DNA from: Streptomyces sp. NBC_01294 | GTDB taxonomy: Bacteria > Actinomycetota > Actinomycetes > Streptomycetales > Streptomycetaceae | Direction of reading: 5' to 3' | NCBI RefSeq assembly: GCF_035917235.1 | Contig: NZ_CP108423.1 | Coordinates: 6,477,501-6,541,500 of the forward strand | DNA: 64,000 nucleotides | Shown: piece after piece, positions 16,964 through 25,604 of the stretch | Position numbering within the stretch: position 1 is the stretch's first letter | How the letters are laid out: every line of letters starts with the position of its first letter | Translations under genes and position numbers: made by a program | Notes under the pieces: model-generated | Told to the model about the DNA's origin: nothing | Seen by the model: the letters and a program-made list of their open reading frames with translations, nothing else | Databases searched by the model: none

Positions 16964-17010
16964 CGCACGCCGTACACGCCAGTCATCTGCAACGAGACAA
17001 GGGACGTGGG

Positions 17011-17967
17011 TTGCTCAAGTCTGCCCGCAAGCAGGAGAAAGCGGACAAGGACGCCGAAGGGCGGATGCCTCTTGTCGAGCACCTGCGTGAGCTGAGAAAC
17101 CGTCTGCTGAAGTCGGTCCTGGCGATCCTCGTGATCACCATCGTGGCCGCCTTCTTCTACCGGGACATCATCAACTTCCTGTTGAAGCCGATGCTGGACT
17201 CCGTCGGCTGTACCAACGGTGTGGTGACCCAGCGCAACGGCAAGCCCTGCGCCGACATGACGGTGAACGGCCTCATCTCGGCATTCTCGATCGCCCTGAA
17301 GGTCTCGCTGATGGCCGGTGCGGTGCTGTCCGCCCCGGTGTGGCTGTACCAGCTGTGGGCGTTCGCCGCGCCCGGTCTGCACAGCCACGAGAAGAAGTAC
17401 GCACGCAGCTTCGTGGCCGTGGGCGCTCCGCTCTTCGGCGCCGGCGCGGTCCTCGCGTACAAGATCCTTCCGCAGACCGCGACGATCCTGCTGGAGTTCA
17501 CCCCCGACCACGCGCGGAACCTGCTGCCGGTCGACGACTACCTCGACCTGGTCGCCCGCATGGTGATCGTCTTCGGCCTGGCCTTCGAGCTGCCGCTGCT
17601 GCTGATCCTGCTGAACTTCACCGGTGTGCTCACGGGCAAGCGGCTGGCGAGCTGGTGGCGGGGCATGGTCCTCGGCATCACGGTCTTCGCCGCCTTCGCG
17701 ACCCCCACCGGTGACCCGCCGACCATGCTGGCGCTGGCCCTGCCCATCGTGGCCCTCTACTTCCTCGCCCTCGGCATCTGTCTCCTCAACGACCGGCGGC
17801 GCGCGCGCAAGGACCCCGACGCGGGCCTGAGCGACGACGAGGCCTCGGAGCTGGACCTGACCCCCGCGCCGATCGGCGCGCTGGAATCGGTCCCGGCCCC
17901 CGCCGTGCTGCCCGAACAGGCCGACGGCGGACGCCAGCGGATCAACGGGTACGACGACGCGACCTGA
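17011..17967 (+). CDS. tatC: Sec-independent translocase subunit TatC
   Basis: The twin-arginine signal receptor of the Tat translocase. The 318-residue protein has six membrane spans, the conserved N-terminal signal-binding motif MPLVEHLRELRNRLL (glutamate in HLRELR), the periplasmic loop with PVWLYQLWAFAAPGLHSHEKKY, and the late FATPTGDPPTMLALALP helix. The C-terminus is a long acidic disordered tail. The start is TTG 17011, after AAGGGACGTGGG; no ATG or GTG in frame fits better, and the resulting MLKSARKQEKADKDAEG matches the family. It forms an operon with tatA. Confidence 0.95.
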   Translation: MLKSARKQEKADKDAEGRMPLVEHLRELRNRLLKSVLAILVITIVAAFFYRDIINFLLKPMLDSVGCTNGVVTQRNGKPCADMTVNGLISAFSIALKVSLMAGAVLSAPVWLYQLWAFAAPGLHSHEKKYARSFVAVGAPLFGAGAVLAYKILPQTATILLEFTPDHARNLLPVDDYLDLVARMVIVFGLAFELPLLLILLNFTGVLTGKRLASWWRGMVLGITVFAAFATPTGDPPTMLALALPIVALYFLALGICLLNDRRRARKDPDAGLSDDEASELDLTPAPIGALESVPAPAVLPEQADGGRQRINGYDDAT

Positions 17968-18042
17968 TCCGGCCCGGCCCGACCCGACGGGCAGGCCCCG
18001 AGGGGTGAGCCGCGAGGTCACCGTCTCCCTCCGTCCCACCGC

Positions 18043-18087
18043 CGGAAGCGGTCGGCAGCGCGCACACCGCGCAGCCGGCCGCTTCCG
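18043..18087 (+). terminator. Terminator hairpin after tatC
   Basis: CGGAAGCGG (18043-18051) pairs with CCGCTTCCG (18079-18087), and the interior adds further pairs (CGGC with GCCG, AGCGCGC with GCGC). It lies 76 bp after the tatC stop. No U-tract. Confidence 0.55.
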
Positions 18088-18161
18088 CCGTGTGGCGGTC
18101 CGCCTGCTCACTTAAATGATCGCGACTGTTGTCAGAGGTGGCGGGTAGGCTCGACAGCAAG

Positions 18162-21002
18162 ATGACCGAAGAACTCTCCCCCGCCGAGCGCTATGCCGCA
18201 GCCCGGCTCCGCGCCGCCGAAGAGGCCACTGCCCTGGCCCCCTTCCGCGAGATGTACGAATTCGATCTGGACCCGTACCAGATCGAGGCCTGCAAGGCAC
18301 TGGAGGCCGGCAAGGGCGTCCTCGTCGCCGCCCCGACCGGCTCGGGCAAGACCATCGTCGGCGAGTTCGCCGTCCACCTGGCCCTCCAACAGGGCCGCAA
18401 GTGCTTCTACACGACGCCGATCAAGGCGCTGTCCAACCAGAAGTACGCCGACCTCGTCAAGCGCTACGGCGCCGACAAGGTGGGCCTGCTGACGGGTGAC
18501 AACAGCGTCAACTCCGAGGCGCCGGTGGTGGTCATGACCACCGAGGTGCTCCGCAACATGCTGTACGCGGGCTCGCAGTCGCTGCGCGGCCTCGGCTACG
18601 TCGTGATGGACGAGGTCCACTACCTCTCCGACCGGTTCCGCGGGGCCGTCTGGGAGGAAGTGATCATCCACCTCCCCGAGTCGGTGACCCTGGTGTCCCT
18701 GTCGGCCACCGTGTCCAACGCCGAGGAGTTCGGCGACTGGCTGGACACCGTGCGCGGCGACACCGAGGTGATCGTCTCCGAGGAGCGGCCCGTACCGCTG
18801 TGGCAGCACGTCATGGCCGGCCGCCGGATCTACGACCTCTTCGAGGAGGAGTCCGACCACGGAGGCCGCGGCTCCGCGCGCCGGGAGGTCAACCCCGACC
18901 TGCTGCGCATGGCGCGCGAGGAGAACAGCCGCACCTACAACCCGAAGGACCGGCGGCGCGGCAAGATGGTCCGCGAGGCCGACCGCGAGCGCGAGCGGCG
19001 CTCCCGCGGCCGGATCTGGACCCCGTCCCGCCCCGAGGTCATCGCCCGCCTCGACGGTGACGGGCTGCTGCCCGCCATCAACTTCATCTTCAGCCGGGCC
19101 GGCTGCGAGGCCGCCGTCCAGCAGTGCCTGTACGCGGGACTGCGGCTCAACGACGAATCCGCGCGGCTCAGGGTGCGCGAGATCGTCGAGGCGCGGACCG
19201 CCGCCATCCCCACCGAGGACCTTCACGTCCTGGGCTACTACGAGTGGCTCGAAGGACTGGAGCGGGGCATCGCCGCGCACCACGCGGGCATGCTGCCCAC
19301 CTTCAAGGAGGTCGTGGAGGAGCTGTTCGTCCGCGGCCTGGTCAAGGCCGTCTTCGCCACCGAGACCCTGGCGCTGGGCATCAACATGCCCGCGCGCACG
19401 GTGATCCTGGAGAAGCTGGTCAAGTGGAACGGCGAGCAGCACGCCGACATCACCCCGGGCGAGTACACCCAGCTCACCGGCCGGGCCGGGCGGCGTGGCA
19501 TCGACGTCGAGGGCCACGCGGTGGTGCTCTGGCAGCGGGGCATGGACCCGGCGGGGCTCGCCGGGCTCGCCGGTACCCGTACGTATCCGCTGCGCTCCAG
19601 CTTCAAGCCGTCGTACAACATGGCCGTGAACCTGGTCAGCCAGTTCGGGCGGCACCGGTCGCGCGAGCTGCTGGAGACCTCCTTCGCGCAGTTCCAGGCC
19701 GACCGCTCGGTCGTCGGGATCTCCCGGCAGGTGCAGCGCAACGAGGAGGGCCTGGAGGGCTACCGGGAGGGCATGACCTGCCACCTGGGGAACTTCGAGG
19801 AGTACGCGCAGCTGCGCCGCGACCTCAAGGACCGCGAGACGGAGCTGGCCAAGCAGGGCGCCGCCCAGCGCCGGGTGCAGGCGGCCAGTTCGCTGGAGAA
19901 GCTCAAGCCGGGCGACATCATCCACGTGCCGACGGGCAAGTTCGCCGGACTCGCGCTGGTCCTGGACCCGGGCGTGCCGGCCGGGCGGGTCAACGGGCAC
20001 CGCGGGTACGAGTACGCCGAGGGCCCGCGCCCGCTGGTGCTCACCGCCGAGCGGCAGGTCAAGCGGCTCGCCGCGATCGACTTCCCGGTCCCGGTCGAGG
20101 CCCTCGACCGGATGCGGATCCCGAAGACGTTCAACGCGCGCTCGCCCCAGTCCCGCCGGGACCTGGCGTCCCAGCTGCGGAGCAAGGCCGGGCACATCAC
20201 GCCGGAGCGGCACGCGCGCGGCCGGGCGGCGGCCGCCGACGACCGCGAGATCGCCCGGCTGCGCACCGAGCTGCGGGCGCATCCCTGCCACGGCTGCGAC
20301 GAGCGCGAGGACCACGCCCGCTGGGCGGAGCGCTACCACCGGCTCCAGCGGGACACCCAGCAGCTGGAGCGGCGGATCGAGGGCCGGACGAACACCATCG
20401 CCCGCACCTTCGACCGGATCCACGCGCTCCTCACGGAGCTGGACTACCTGCGCGAGGACGAGGTCACCGTGCACGGCAAGCGGCTCGCCCGGCTGTACGG
20501 GGAGCTCGACCTGCTGGCGTCCGAATGCCTGCGGGCCCATGTCTGGGAGGGCCTGAGCCCGGCCGAACTGGCCGCCTGTGTCTCGGCGTTGGTCTTCGAG
20601 GCGCGGCAGTCCGACGACGCGGTCGCGCCGAAGGTGCCGGGCGGCGCGGCGAAGGAGGCGCTGGGCGAGATGGTCCGCATCTGGGGCCGGCTCGACGCGC
20701 TGGAGGAGGAGCACCGGATCAACCAGGCGGAGGGCGTGGGCCAGCGCGAGCCGGATCTGGGCTTCGCGTGGGCGGCGTACCAGTGGGCCTCCGACAAGAG
20801 CCTGGACGAGGTGCTGCGCGAGGCGGAGATGCCGGCCGGCGACTTCGTGCGCTGGTGCAAGCAGGTCATCGACGTGCTCGGGCAGATCGCGGCGGCGGCC
20901 CCTTCGGCCTCCGGCGAGAGCGGGAGCACGGTGGCGCGAAACGCCCGCAAGGCCGTGGACGCGCTGCTGCGGGGTGTAGTGGCCTACAGCTCGGTCGGCT
21001 AG
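18162..21002 (+). CDS. helY: Ski2-like DEAD/DEAH RNA helicase (HelY)
   Basis: A 946-residue superfamily 2 helicase of the Ski2/Mtr4 group, likely working in RNA unwinding or turnover. Motifs appear in order: Q-motif YQIEACKAL, Walker A APTGSGKT (about residue 56), TPIKALSNQKY, DEVH box VVMDEVHYLSD (about 150), SLSAT, and motif VI QLTGRAGRRGID. The C-terminal half holds a coiled segment with HPCHGCDEREDHARW and a DSHCT domain. ATG 18162 is chosen over GTC/ATG-poor upstream sequence; TAGGCT (18146-18151) close before it suggests a very short or absent leader. It is transcribed away from tatC after a hairpin. Confidence 0.93.
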   Translation: MTEELSPAERYAAARLRAAEEATALAPFREMYEFDLDPYQIEACKALEAGKGVLVAAPTGSGKTIVGEFAVHLALQQGRKCFYTTPIKALSNQKYADLVKRYGADKVGLLTGDNSVNSEAPVVVMTTEVLRNMLYAGSQSLRGLGYVVMDEVHYLSDRFRGAVWEEVIIHLPESVTLVSLSATVSNAEEFGDWLDTVRGDTEVIVSEERPVPLWQHVMAGRRIYDLFEEESDHGGRGSARREVNPDLLRMAREENSRTYNPKDRRRGKMVREADRERERRSRGRIWTPSRPEVIARLDGDGLLPAINFIFSRAGCEAAVQQCLYAGLRLNDESARLRVREIVEARTAAIPTEDLHVLGYYEWLEGLERGIAAHHAGMLPTFKEVVEELFVRGLVKAVFATETLALGINMPARTVILEKLVKWNGEQHADITPGEYTQLTGRAGRRGIDVEGHAVVLWQRGMDPAGLAGLAGTRTYPLRSSFKPSYNMAVNLVSQFGRHRSRELLETSFAQFQADRSVVGISRQVQRNEEGLEGYREGMTCHLGNFEEYAQLRRDLKDRETELAKQGAAQRRVQAASSLEKLKPGDIIHVPTGKFAGLALVLDPGVPAGRVNGHRGYEYAEGPRPLVLTAERQVKRLAAIDFPVPVEALDRMRIPKTFNARSPQSRRDLASQLRSKAGHITPERHARGRAAAADDREIARLRTELRAHPCHGCDEREDHARWAERYHRLQRDTQQLERRIEGRTNTIARTFDRIHALLTELDYLREDEVTVHGKRLARLYGELDLLASECLRAHVWEGLSPAELAACVSALVFEARQSDDAVAPKVPGGAAKEALGEMVRIWGRLDALEEEHRINQAEGVGQREPDLGFAWAAYQWASDKSLDEVLREAEMPAGDFVRWCKQVIDVLGQIAAAAPSASGESGSTVARNARKAVDALLRGVVAYSSVG

Positions 21003-21092
21003 CCCCTTTTGGATCTTCGTCCATAAGGGGGAGTGGCTCGATCTGATCTCTTGCCATGATCGAATCGCTGTGCTGTGTGCGACGATCGGTCC

Positions 21093-21773
21093 ATGAGCGG
21101 GGGAGCAGACGAAGGGCCGAGACGGGTCGGTCGGCCGCGCGCCGACCGGCTGAGACCGGACAGCGGCCGGCCGCCGCGCGAGGAACTCCTCTGCGCGGCG
21201 GCCGAGTTGTTCACGGTCCGGGGGTACGCGGCGACCACCACGCGGCAGGTCGCCGAGCGGGCCGGAATGCGCCAGGCCACGATGTACCACTACTTCGGCG
21301 GCAAGGAGGAACTCCTCGCCGAACTGCTGGAGTCCACGGTCGCCCCCTCCCTGGTGCTGGCCCGCCACCTGCTCGCCGACGCTCGGCGGCCCGCCGCGCG
21401 GAGGCTGTGGGAGCTGTGCCGCTCCGACGTGCTGCTGCTGTGCGGGGGCCCGTACGACCTGGGGGCGCTCTACCTGCTGCCCGAGGTGGGCGGCGCGCGC
21501 TTCACCCGGTTCCGCCGGATGCGCGGGGAACTCAAGGACGCCTACCGGGTGCTGCTCGACGGGACCTGCGTCGGCGCCGAACTGGCCGGGGACGCGGCCG
21601 GGATGGCCCTGCGCAACGACCTCGTCTTCGGGCTCATCGAGGGCGTCATGCTGATCCACCGCGCCGATCCGGCGCGCCCGGTGGCGGCCTTCGCGCAGGC
21701 CACCGCCGACGCGGCGCTGCGCATCGCGGGCGTCAGCCCTCCTCCGGAGGGCCGGGAGGAGCAGGAGGAGTAG
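21093..21773 (+). CDS. TetR-family transcriptional regulator
   Basis: A 226-residue regulator with the TetR DNA-binding domain (LLCAAAELFTVRGYAATTTR, QVAERAGMRQATMYHYFGGKEELLAELLE) and a helical ligand domain. The N-terminus is Arg/Pro rich (RRVGRPRADRLRPDSGRPP). ATG 21093 is chosen; a GTG at 21075 would add six residues. The last 41 bp overlap the 3' end of the convergent RluA-type gene. The target is unknown; no divergent partner exists, the helicase being upstream on the same strand. Confidence 0.88.
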   Translation: MSGGADEGPRRVGRPRADRLRPDSGRPPREELLCAAAELFTVRGYAATTTRQVAERAGMRQATMYHYFGGKEELLAELLESTVAPSLVLARHLLADARRPAARRLWELCRSDVLLLCGGPYDLGALYLLPEVGGARFTRFRRMRGELKDAYRVLLDGTCVGAELAGDAAGMALRNDLVFGLIEGVMLIHRADPARPVAAFAQATADAALRIAGVSPPPEGREEQEE

Positions 21774-22749
21774 GCGGGTTGGGAGGCGGGTCGCCGGTGC
21801 CGGCCGCCCAGCCGGCGTGGTCGTGCCAGGCCCGCAGGGTGCGGCCGCTCTCGAAGCGGTGCGTGGCTCCGGTGACGGGGTCGGTGAACTCCAGTACCCG
21901 TGCCAGGAGTTGGAGGGGGCGGCGGTAGTCGTCCGGAGCCGGGTCGGTGACCTGCGGGTACACCGGGTCGCCGAGGATGGGCAGGCCCAGGGCGTTCATG
22001 TGCACCCGCAGCTGGTGGGTGCGGCCGGTGTGCGGGGTCAGCCGGTAGCGCCCCACGTCGCCCCGGGTGTCCACGAGTTCGACGCGGCTCTCGGCGTTGG
22101 GCTCGCCGGGCACCTCGGCCGCGGCGATGACCCCGCGGGTCTTCTCGATCCGGCTGCGCACCGTACGGGGGAGGGGGAGCGCCGGGTCGACGGGGGCGAG
22201 GGCCTCGTACTCCTTGTGCACCTCGCGCCGCTGGAAGAGGAGCTGGTAGGCGCCGCGCTCCTCGGGCCGGATGCTGAACATCACCAGCCCCGCCGTCAGC
22301 CGGTCCAGGCGGTGCGCCGGGCTGAGCTCGGGCAGGTCCAGCTCCTCGCGCAGCCGGGCCAGGGCGGTCTCGGTCACGTGGCTGCCGCGCGGGGTGGTCG
22401 CCAGGAAGTGCGGCTTGTCCACCACCAGCAGGTGCGGGTCCCGGTGGACGACGGAGAGCGGGAAGGGCACGCGCGGCTCGGGCTCCATGTCCCGGTGGAA
22501 CCAGAGGTAGGCGCCCGGCTCGTACGGGTCCCCCGCGCGCAGCACCCGCCCGCCGGCGCCGAGCACCCGGCCGGTCGCCAGCAGGTGCGCGACGGAGTCG
22601 GCGCCGCGGGTGCCGGCGTAGCGCGCGGCGAGGTAGCCGCCGAGGTCCGGCCACAGCCCGTCGGGGTCGGGCGGCAGCCGCAGCCGGACCGGGTCGATGC
22701 CGGCGCGCTGGGGGAGGGGCGAGGGGGGTGCCTGGGCTCTGCGTCTCAT
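21733..22749 (-). CDS. RluA-family pseudouridine synthase
   Basis: A 338-residue enzyme converting uridine to pseudouridine in rRNA or tRNA. The catalytic aspartate is in SPAHRLDRLTAGLVMF (HRLD motif). LLVVDKPHFLATTPRG and HTGRTHQLRVHMNALGLPILGDPVYP are further family signatures. An N-terminal RNA-binding extension and a Pro-rich C-terminus (PPPNPPTPPAPPGPP) flank the core. ATG 22749 is chosen. It lies 19 bp after the stop of the beta-lactamase-like gene and may be co-transcribed with it. The target base cannot be told from sequence. Confidence 0.92.
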   Translation of the reverse strand: MRRRAQAPPSPLPQRAGIDPVRLRLPPDPDGLWPDLGGYLAARYAGTRGADSVAHLLATGRVLGAGGRVLRAGDPYEPGAYLWFHRDMEPEPRVPFPLSVVHRDPHLLVVDKPHFLATTPRGSHVTETALARLREELDLPELSPAHRLDRLTAGLVMFSIRPEERGAYQLLFQRREVHKEYEALAPVDPALPLPRTVRSRIEKTRGVIAAAEVPGEPNAESRVELVDTRGDVGRYRLTPHTGRTHQLRVHMNALGLPILGDPVYPQVTDPAPDDYRRPLQLLARVLEFTDPVTGATHRFESGRTLRAWHDHAGWAAGTGDPPPNPPTPPAPPGPPEEG

Positions 22750-22768
22750 CGGGGGACAGGCTATGCGG

Positions 22769-24343
22769 CTACTGCTGCGTGAAGGTGCCCAGGCCATTGG
22801 CGTCGAGGTATTCGACGCGCAGGGTGTCGTCGGCGAAGGTCACCCCGGTGCGGCCGACCGCGTTCTCGCCCACTGTCTCGAAGCTGAACGTGTCCCCGTC
22901 GTAGTGGGTGAGCGGGAAGCGCAGGGGCTGGGGGCCGAGGGCGAGGGTGAGCGCGCCGTCGTCGTTCGCGGTCACGGTCGCCCTGCCGTAGTACGGGCTG
23001 TCGTAGGTGCCGGTGTACGCGGCGCTGTCCTGGGCGGGCTTCGCGCCGGAGGGCGGACGGGCGTAGTCGGTGGGGGAGCGGCCCTCTTCGCCCAGCTGCG
23101 CGTAGAGCGCGCCGGCCAGACCCAGCCAGTCGGCGGTGGTCTTGCCGTGCTCGGCGAAGTCGAAGAAGTCCAGGGCGACGGCGTCGGCCAGGCCGACGGG
23201 GGCGCCGTTGGTGAGGACGACGATGCCGAGCCGCTCCAGCGGGAGCATGGTGACGTTGGTGTTCGCGCCGAGCTCGAAGGCGCCGGAGTGGCTCAGACGC
23301 AGGCGGCCGGCGTCGTCGTAGGAGACGTTCCAGCCGAGGCCGTAGAAGCCGGTGCGGGCCGTGGGGGTCGCGGGCGGCTGCGAGACGATCTCGGGCAGGT
23401 GCGTGCGGGCGAGGGCGTCGGCCGGGATGATCCGCTTGCCGTCGAGGACGCCGCCGGCGAGCTGGAGCCGCAGCCAGCGGGACATGTCGCGGGCCGTGGA
23501 ACTGACGCCGCCGGCCGGGGCCTGGGCGTCGGGGTCGCGGACGTAGCGGGGGCTCCAGGTGCCGGCCGGGTTCTTGACGTGGGTGGCGGCGTGGTCGGGG
23601 GCGTTGACGAACGCGGAGAACTCGGTGCTGGTGCGGGTCATGCCGGCGGGCTTGAAGAGGGTGTCCTCGCTGAGCTTCTGCCAGCTGGTGCCCTTGGCCC
23701 GGGCGACGGCCTCGGCGGCCGCGGTGAACCCGAAGTTGGTGTAGGCGTAGCTCGCGCGGAACGGGGTGAGGGGTTCGAGCCGCAGGTGGTCGAGGATGTA
23801 CGACTGGTCGTAGCCGAGGTCTTCGAGGAGGTCGCCGGCGTGGTCGGGCAGGCCGCTGCGGTGGGAGAACAGGTCGGCGGTCGAGACGTGGCCGGTGACC
23901 CAGGGGTCCTTGAGGGAGAACCCGGGGAGGGTGGTGTGGCGGTCCCACCCGTCGGGGTCGGTGAGGGTCCCGGCGACGACGGTGGAGGAGACCGGCTTGG
24001 AGAGGGAGGCGATCTGGAAGACGGTGTCGGGGTCGACGGCCGCGCTCTGGCCGGTGCGGCGGACGCCGAAGCCCTTCAGGTGGACGACCTCGTCGTCGTG
24101 GACCACGGCCACGGAGACGCCGGGGACGCCGGTGCGGCGCATCATGTCCGCGACGGTTTGATCGAGGCGGGCGACGGCCTTGTCGACTGCGTCGTCGCTG
24201 ATCGAGGGCTGGGGTGGGGGTGGCGGGCTGGGGGCGGAGGTCACCGTCGCGGTGGTGGTCGTGGTGGCGGTCGCCGCTGTTGCCGCCGTCGCGGCGAGGA
24301 GGGCCGCGGCGCCGGCTGCCCCGAGGCCGCGGAGCGTACGCAT
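22769..24343 (-). CDS. Exported class C beta-lactamase-like serine hydrolase
   Basis: A 524-residue protein with a signal peptide (MRTLRGLGAAGAAALLAATA, followed by a Thr/Pro linker to about residue 48). The beta-lactamase/D-aminopeptidase fold shows SxxK at Ser113-Lys116 (ASLSKPVSS), the YxN motif at Tyr201-Asn203 (YAYTNFG), and HSG in place of KTG (RLSHSGAFELG). A C-terminal lipocalin-like domain (AYTGTYDSPYYGRATV ... YDGDTFSFETVG) follows, as in esterase EstB-type and DUF3471 proteins. It probably acts on peptides, esters or peptidoglycan fragments outside the membrane; resistance to antibiotics is not implied by sequence alone. Confidence 0.9.
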   Translation of the reverse strand: MRTLRGLGAAGAAALLAATAATAATATTTTTATVTSAPSPPPPPQPSISDDAVDKAVARLDQTVADMMRRTGVPGVSVAVVHDDEVVHLKGFGVRRTGQSAAVDPDTVFQIASLSKPVSSTVVAGTLTDPDGWDRHTTLPGFSLKDPWVTGHVSTADLFSHRSGLPDHAGDLLEDLGYDQSYILDHLRLEPLTPFRASYAYTNFGFTAAAEAVARAKGTSWQKLSEDTLFKPAGMTRTSTEFSAFVNAPDHAATHVKNPAGTWSPRYVRDPDAQAPAGGVSSTARDMSRWLRLQLAGGVLDGKRIIPADALARTHLPEIVSQPPATPTARTGFYGLGWNVSYDDAGRLRLSHSGAFELGANTNVTMLPLERLGIVVLTNGAPVGLADAVALDFFDFAEHGKTTADWLGLAGALYAQLGEEGRSPTDYARPPSGAKPAQDSAAYTGTYDSPYYGRATVTANDDGALTLALGPQPLRFPLTHYDGDTFSFETVGENAVGRTGVTFADDTLRVEYLDANGLGTFTQQ

Positions 24344-24419
24344 GGGGTCATTGTCCCGCCGGACGGGTGAAGCCGCGCGGGCTGGCTCCGCCGGGGGTGG
24401 GTCGGCAGCGGCGCCGCTG

Positions 24420-24690
24420 CCGGGGGCGCCGCCCCCGGACCCCCGCGCCTCAAACGCCGGCGAGGCTGAAAGACCGGGGCTCCGCCCCAGGCCCCGCGCC
24501 TCAAACGCCGGCGTGAAAGACCGGGGCTCCGCCCCAGGCCCCGCGCCTCAAACGCCGGCGAGGCTGAAAGACCGGGGCTCCGCCCCAGGCCCCGCGCCTC
24601 AAACGCCGGCGGGGCTGGGATGGTGCGGCGAGGGTGGAGGACCGGGGCTCCGCCCCAGGCCCCGCGCCTCAAGCGCCGGCGGGGCTGGGA
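24420..24690. repeat. Cluster of five interspersed-repeat units
   Basis: The core GCGCCTCAAACGCCGGCG occurs at 24445, 24496, 24543, 24594 and (one mismatch) 24664, all in the same orientation, separated by a shared spacer resembling GGCTGAAAGACCGGGGCTCC. Spacing is 47-70 bp. The cluster fills the 372-bp gap between the serine hydrolase and the siderophore-interacting gene; no ORF of its own is convincing. The same core recurs at 30350-30454 and 52491-52545. Confidence 0.9.
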
Positions 24691-24715
24691 TGGTGCGGCG
24701 GCGGGGCTGGATTGC

Positions 24716-25555
24716 CTATGCGGCCGCTGCGTGGTCCTGTTCGGCTTCGACCGTGGCGTTCCAGTCGCGCTTGATCGCGCGCCAGCCCTCGTCCGTCTCG
24801 CCCAGGCGCCAGTAGCCCGAGATCGACAGGCGTTCGCGGGGGATGCCGCGCTCCAGGCGGAGGTGGCGGCGCAGGTCCTTGACGAAGCCGGCCTCGCCGT
24901 GGACGAAGGCGTGGACGTCCGTGGAGGGGAACGTCAGGGCGGTGACCGCCTCCACCAGGGCTTGGCCCGTCGGGCGGCCCGCGCGGTGGAGCCAGACCGG
25001 GACGACGCCGTCCGGGGTGGAGACCTTCAGCTCGTCCTGCGGGCCCTCGACCTCCACGAGGGCGTGGACCTCGGCGCCCACCGGCATCCGCTCCATCGCC
25101 GCGGCGATCGCCGGCAGCGCGCTCTCGTCGCCCACCAGGAGGTGCCAGCCGGCCGTCGGGTCGGGGGCGTAGGCGCCGCCGGGGCCGAGGAAGCGGACGA
25201 GCTCGCCCGGCTGGACCCGCGCGGCCCAGGGGCCGGCCACGCCCTCGTCGCCGTGGACGACGAAGTCGAGGGTCAGCTCCCGGTGCGCAGGGTCCCAGCT
25301 CCGTACCGTGTACGCGCGCTGGCGCGGCCACTGCGCCCGCGGGAAGTCGGCGCGGATCCGCTCCAGGTCCCAGGGCGCGGGATAGGTGACGTCTTCCGGG
25401 GGGAAGAGGATCTTGATGTAGTGGTCGGTGAACTCGCCCGCGCAGAACTCCGCCAGGCCTTCACCGCCCAGCACGAGCCGCACCATGTGCGGCGAGAGCC
25501 GCTCGGTGCGTACGACGACGGCGGTGCCGACGGTGCGGGCGCGTCCTTCTGCCAC
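24716..25555 (-). CDS. Siderophore-interacting protein (FAD/NAD(P)H ferric-siderophore reductase family)
   Basis: A 279-residue ViuB/SIP-family flavoprotein that releases iron from imported ferric siderophores by reduction in the cytosol. It shows the FAD-binding site in QRAYTVRSWD and DFVVHGDEGVAGPWA, the GPGGAYAPDP loop, LLVGDESALPAIAAAMERM, and the C-terminal VHAFVHGEAGFVKDLRRHL plus SISGYWRLGETDEGW that define the SIP subgroup. GTG 25555 follows GGGGAGACACC. A candidate iron box lies 24 bp upstream, so it is probably repressed by DmdR when iron is plentiful. No siderophore genes are adjacent. Confidence 0.93.
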   Translation of the reverse strand: MAEGRARTVGTAVVVRTERLSPHMVRLVLGGEGLAEFCAGEFTDHYIKILFPPEDVTYPAPWDLERIRADFPRAQWPRQRAYTVRSWDPAHRELTLDFVVHGDEGVAGPWAARVQPGELVRFLGPGGAYAPDPTAGWHLLVGDESALPAIAAAMERMPVGAEVHALVEVEGPQDELKVSTPDGVVPVWLHRAGRPTGQALVEAVTALTFPSTDVHAFVHGEAGFVKDLRRHLRLERGIPRERLSISGYWRLGETDEGWRAIKRDWNATVEAEQDHAAAA

Positions 25556-25578
25556 GGTGTCTCCCCTGACTCCCCTGA

Positions 25579-25598
25579 AACTTAGCCTTACCTAAGTT
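25579..25598 (-). promoter_or_regulatory. Candidate DmdR/IdeR iron box
   Basis: AACTTAG (25579-25585) and CTAAGTT (25592-25598) form a perfect dyad around CCTTAC. Read on the minus strand, TTAGGTAAGGCTAAG resembles the actinobacterial iron-box consensus TTAGGTTAGGCTAACCTAA. It lies 24 bp upstream of the siderophore-interacting gene start, in an AT-rich island. Confidence 0.7.
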
Positions 25599-25604
25599 AG
25601 CACC

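Noticed and set aside
22769..24343. Antibiotic-resistance beta-lactamase
   Set aside because: The motifs fit the class C/esterase/D-aminopeptidase family, but the HSG motif and the lipocalin-like C-terminus favour the esterase/peptidase subgroup; nothing in the context points to resistance.
24445..24681. CRISPR array from evenly spaced repeats
   Set aside because: The spacers are themselves repeated rather than unique, the repeat occurs elsewhere in inverted pairs, and no cas genes are near.
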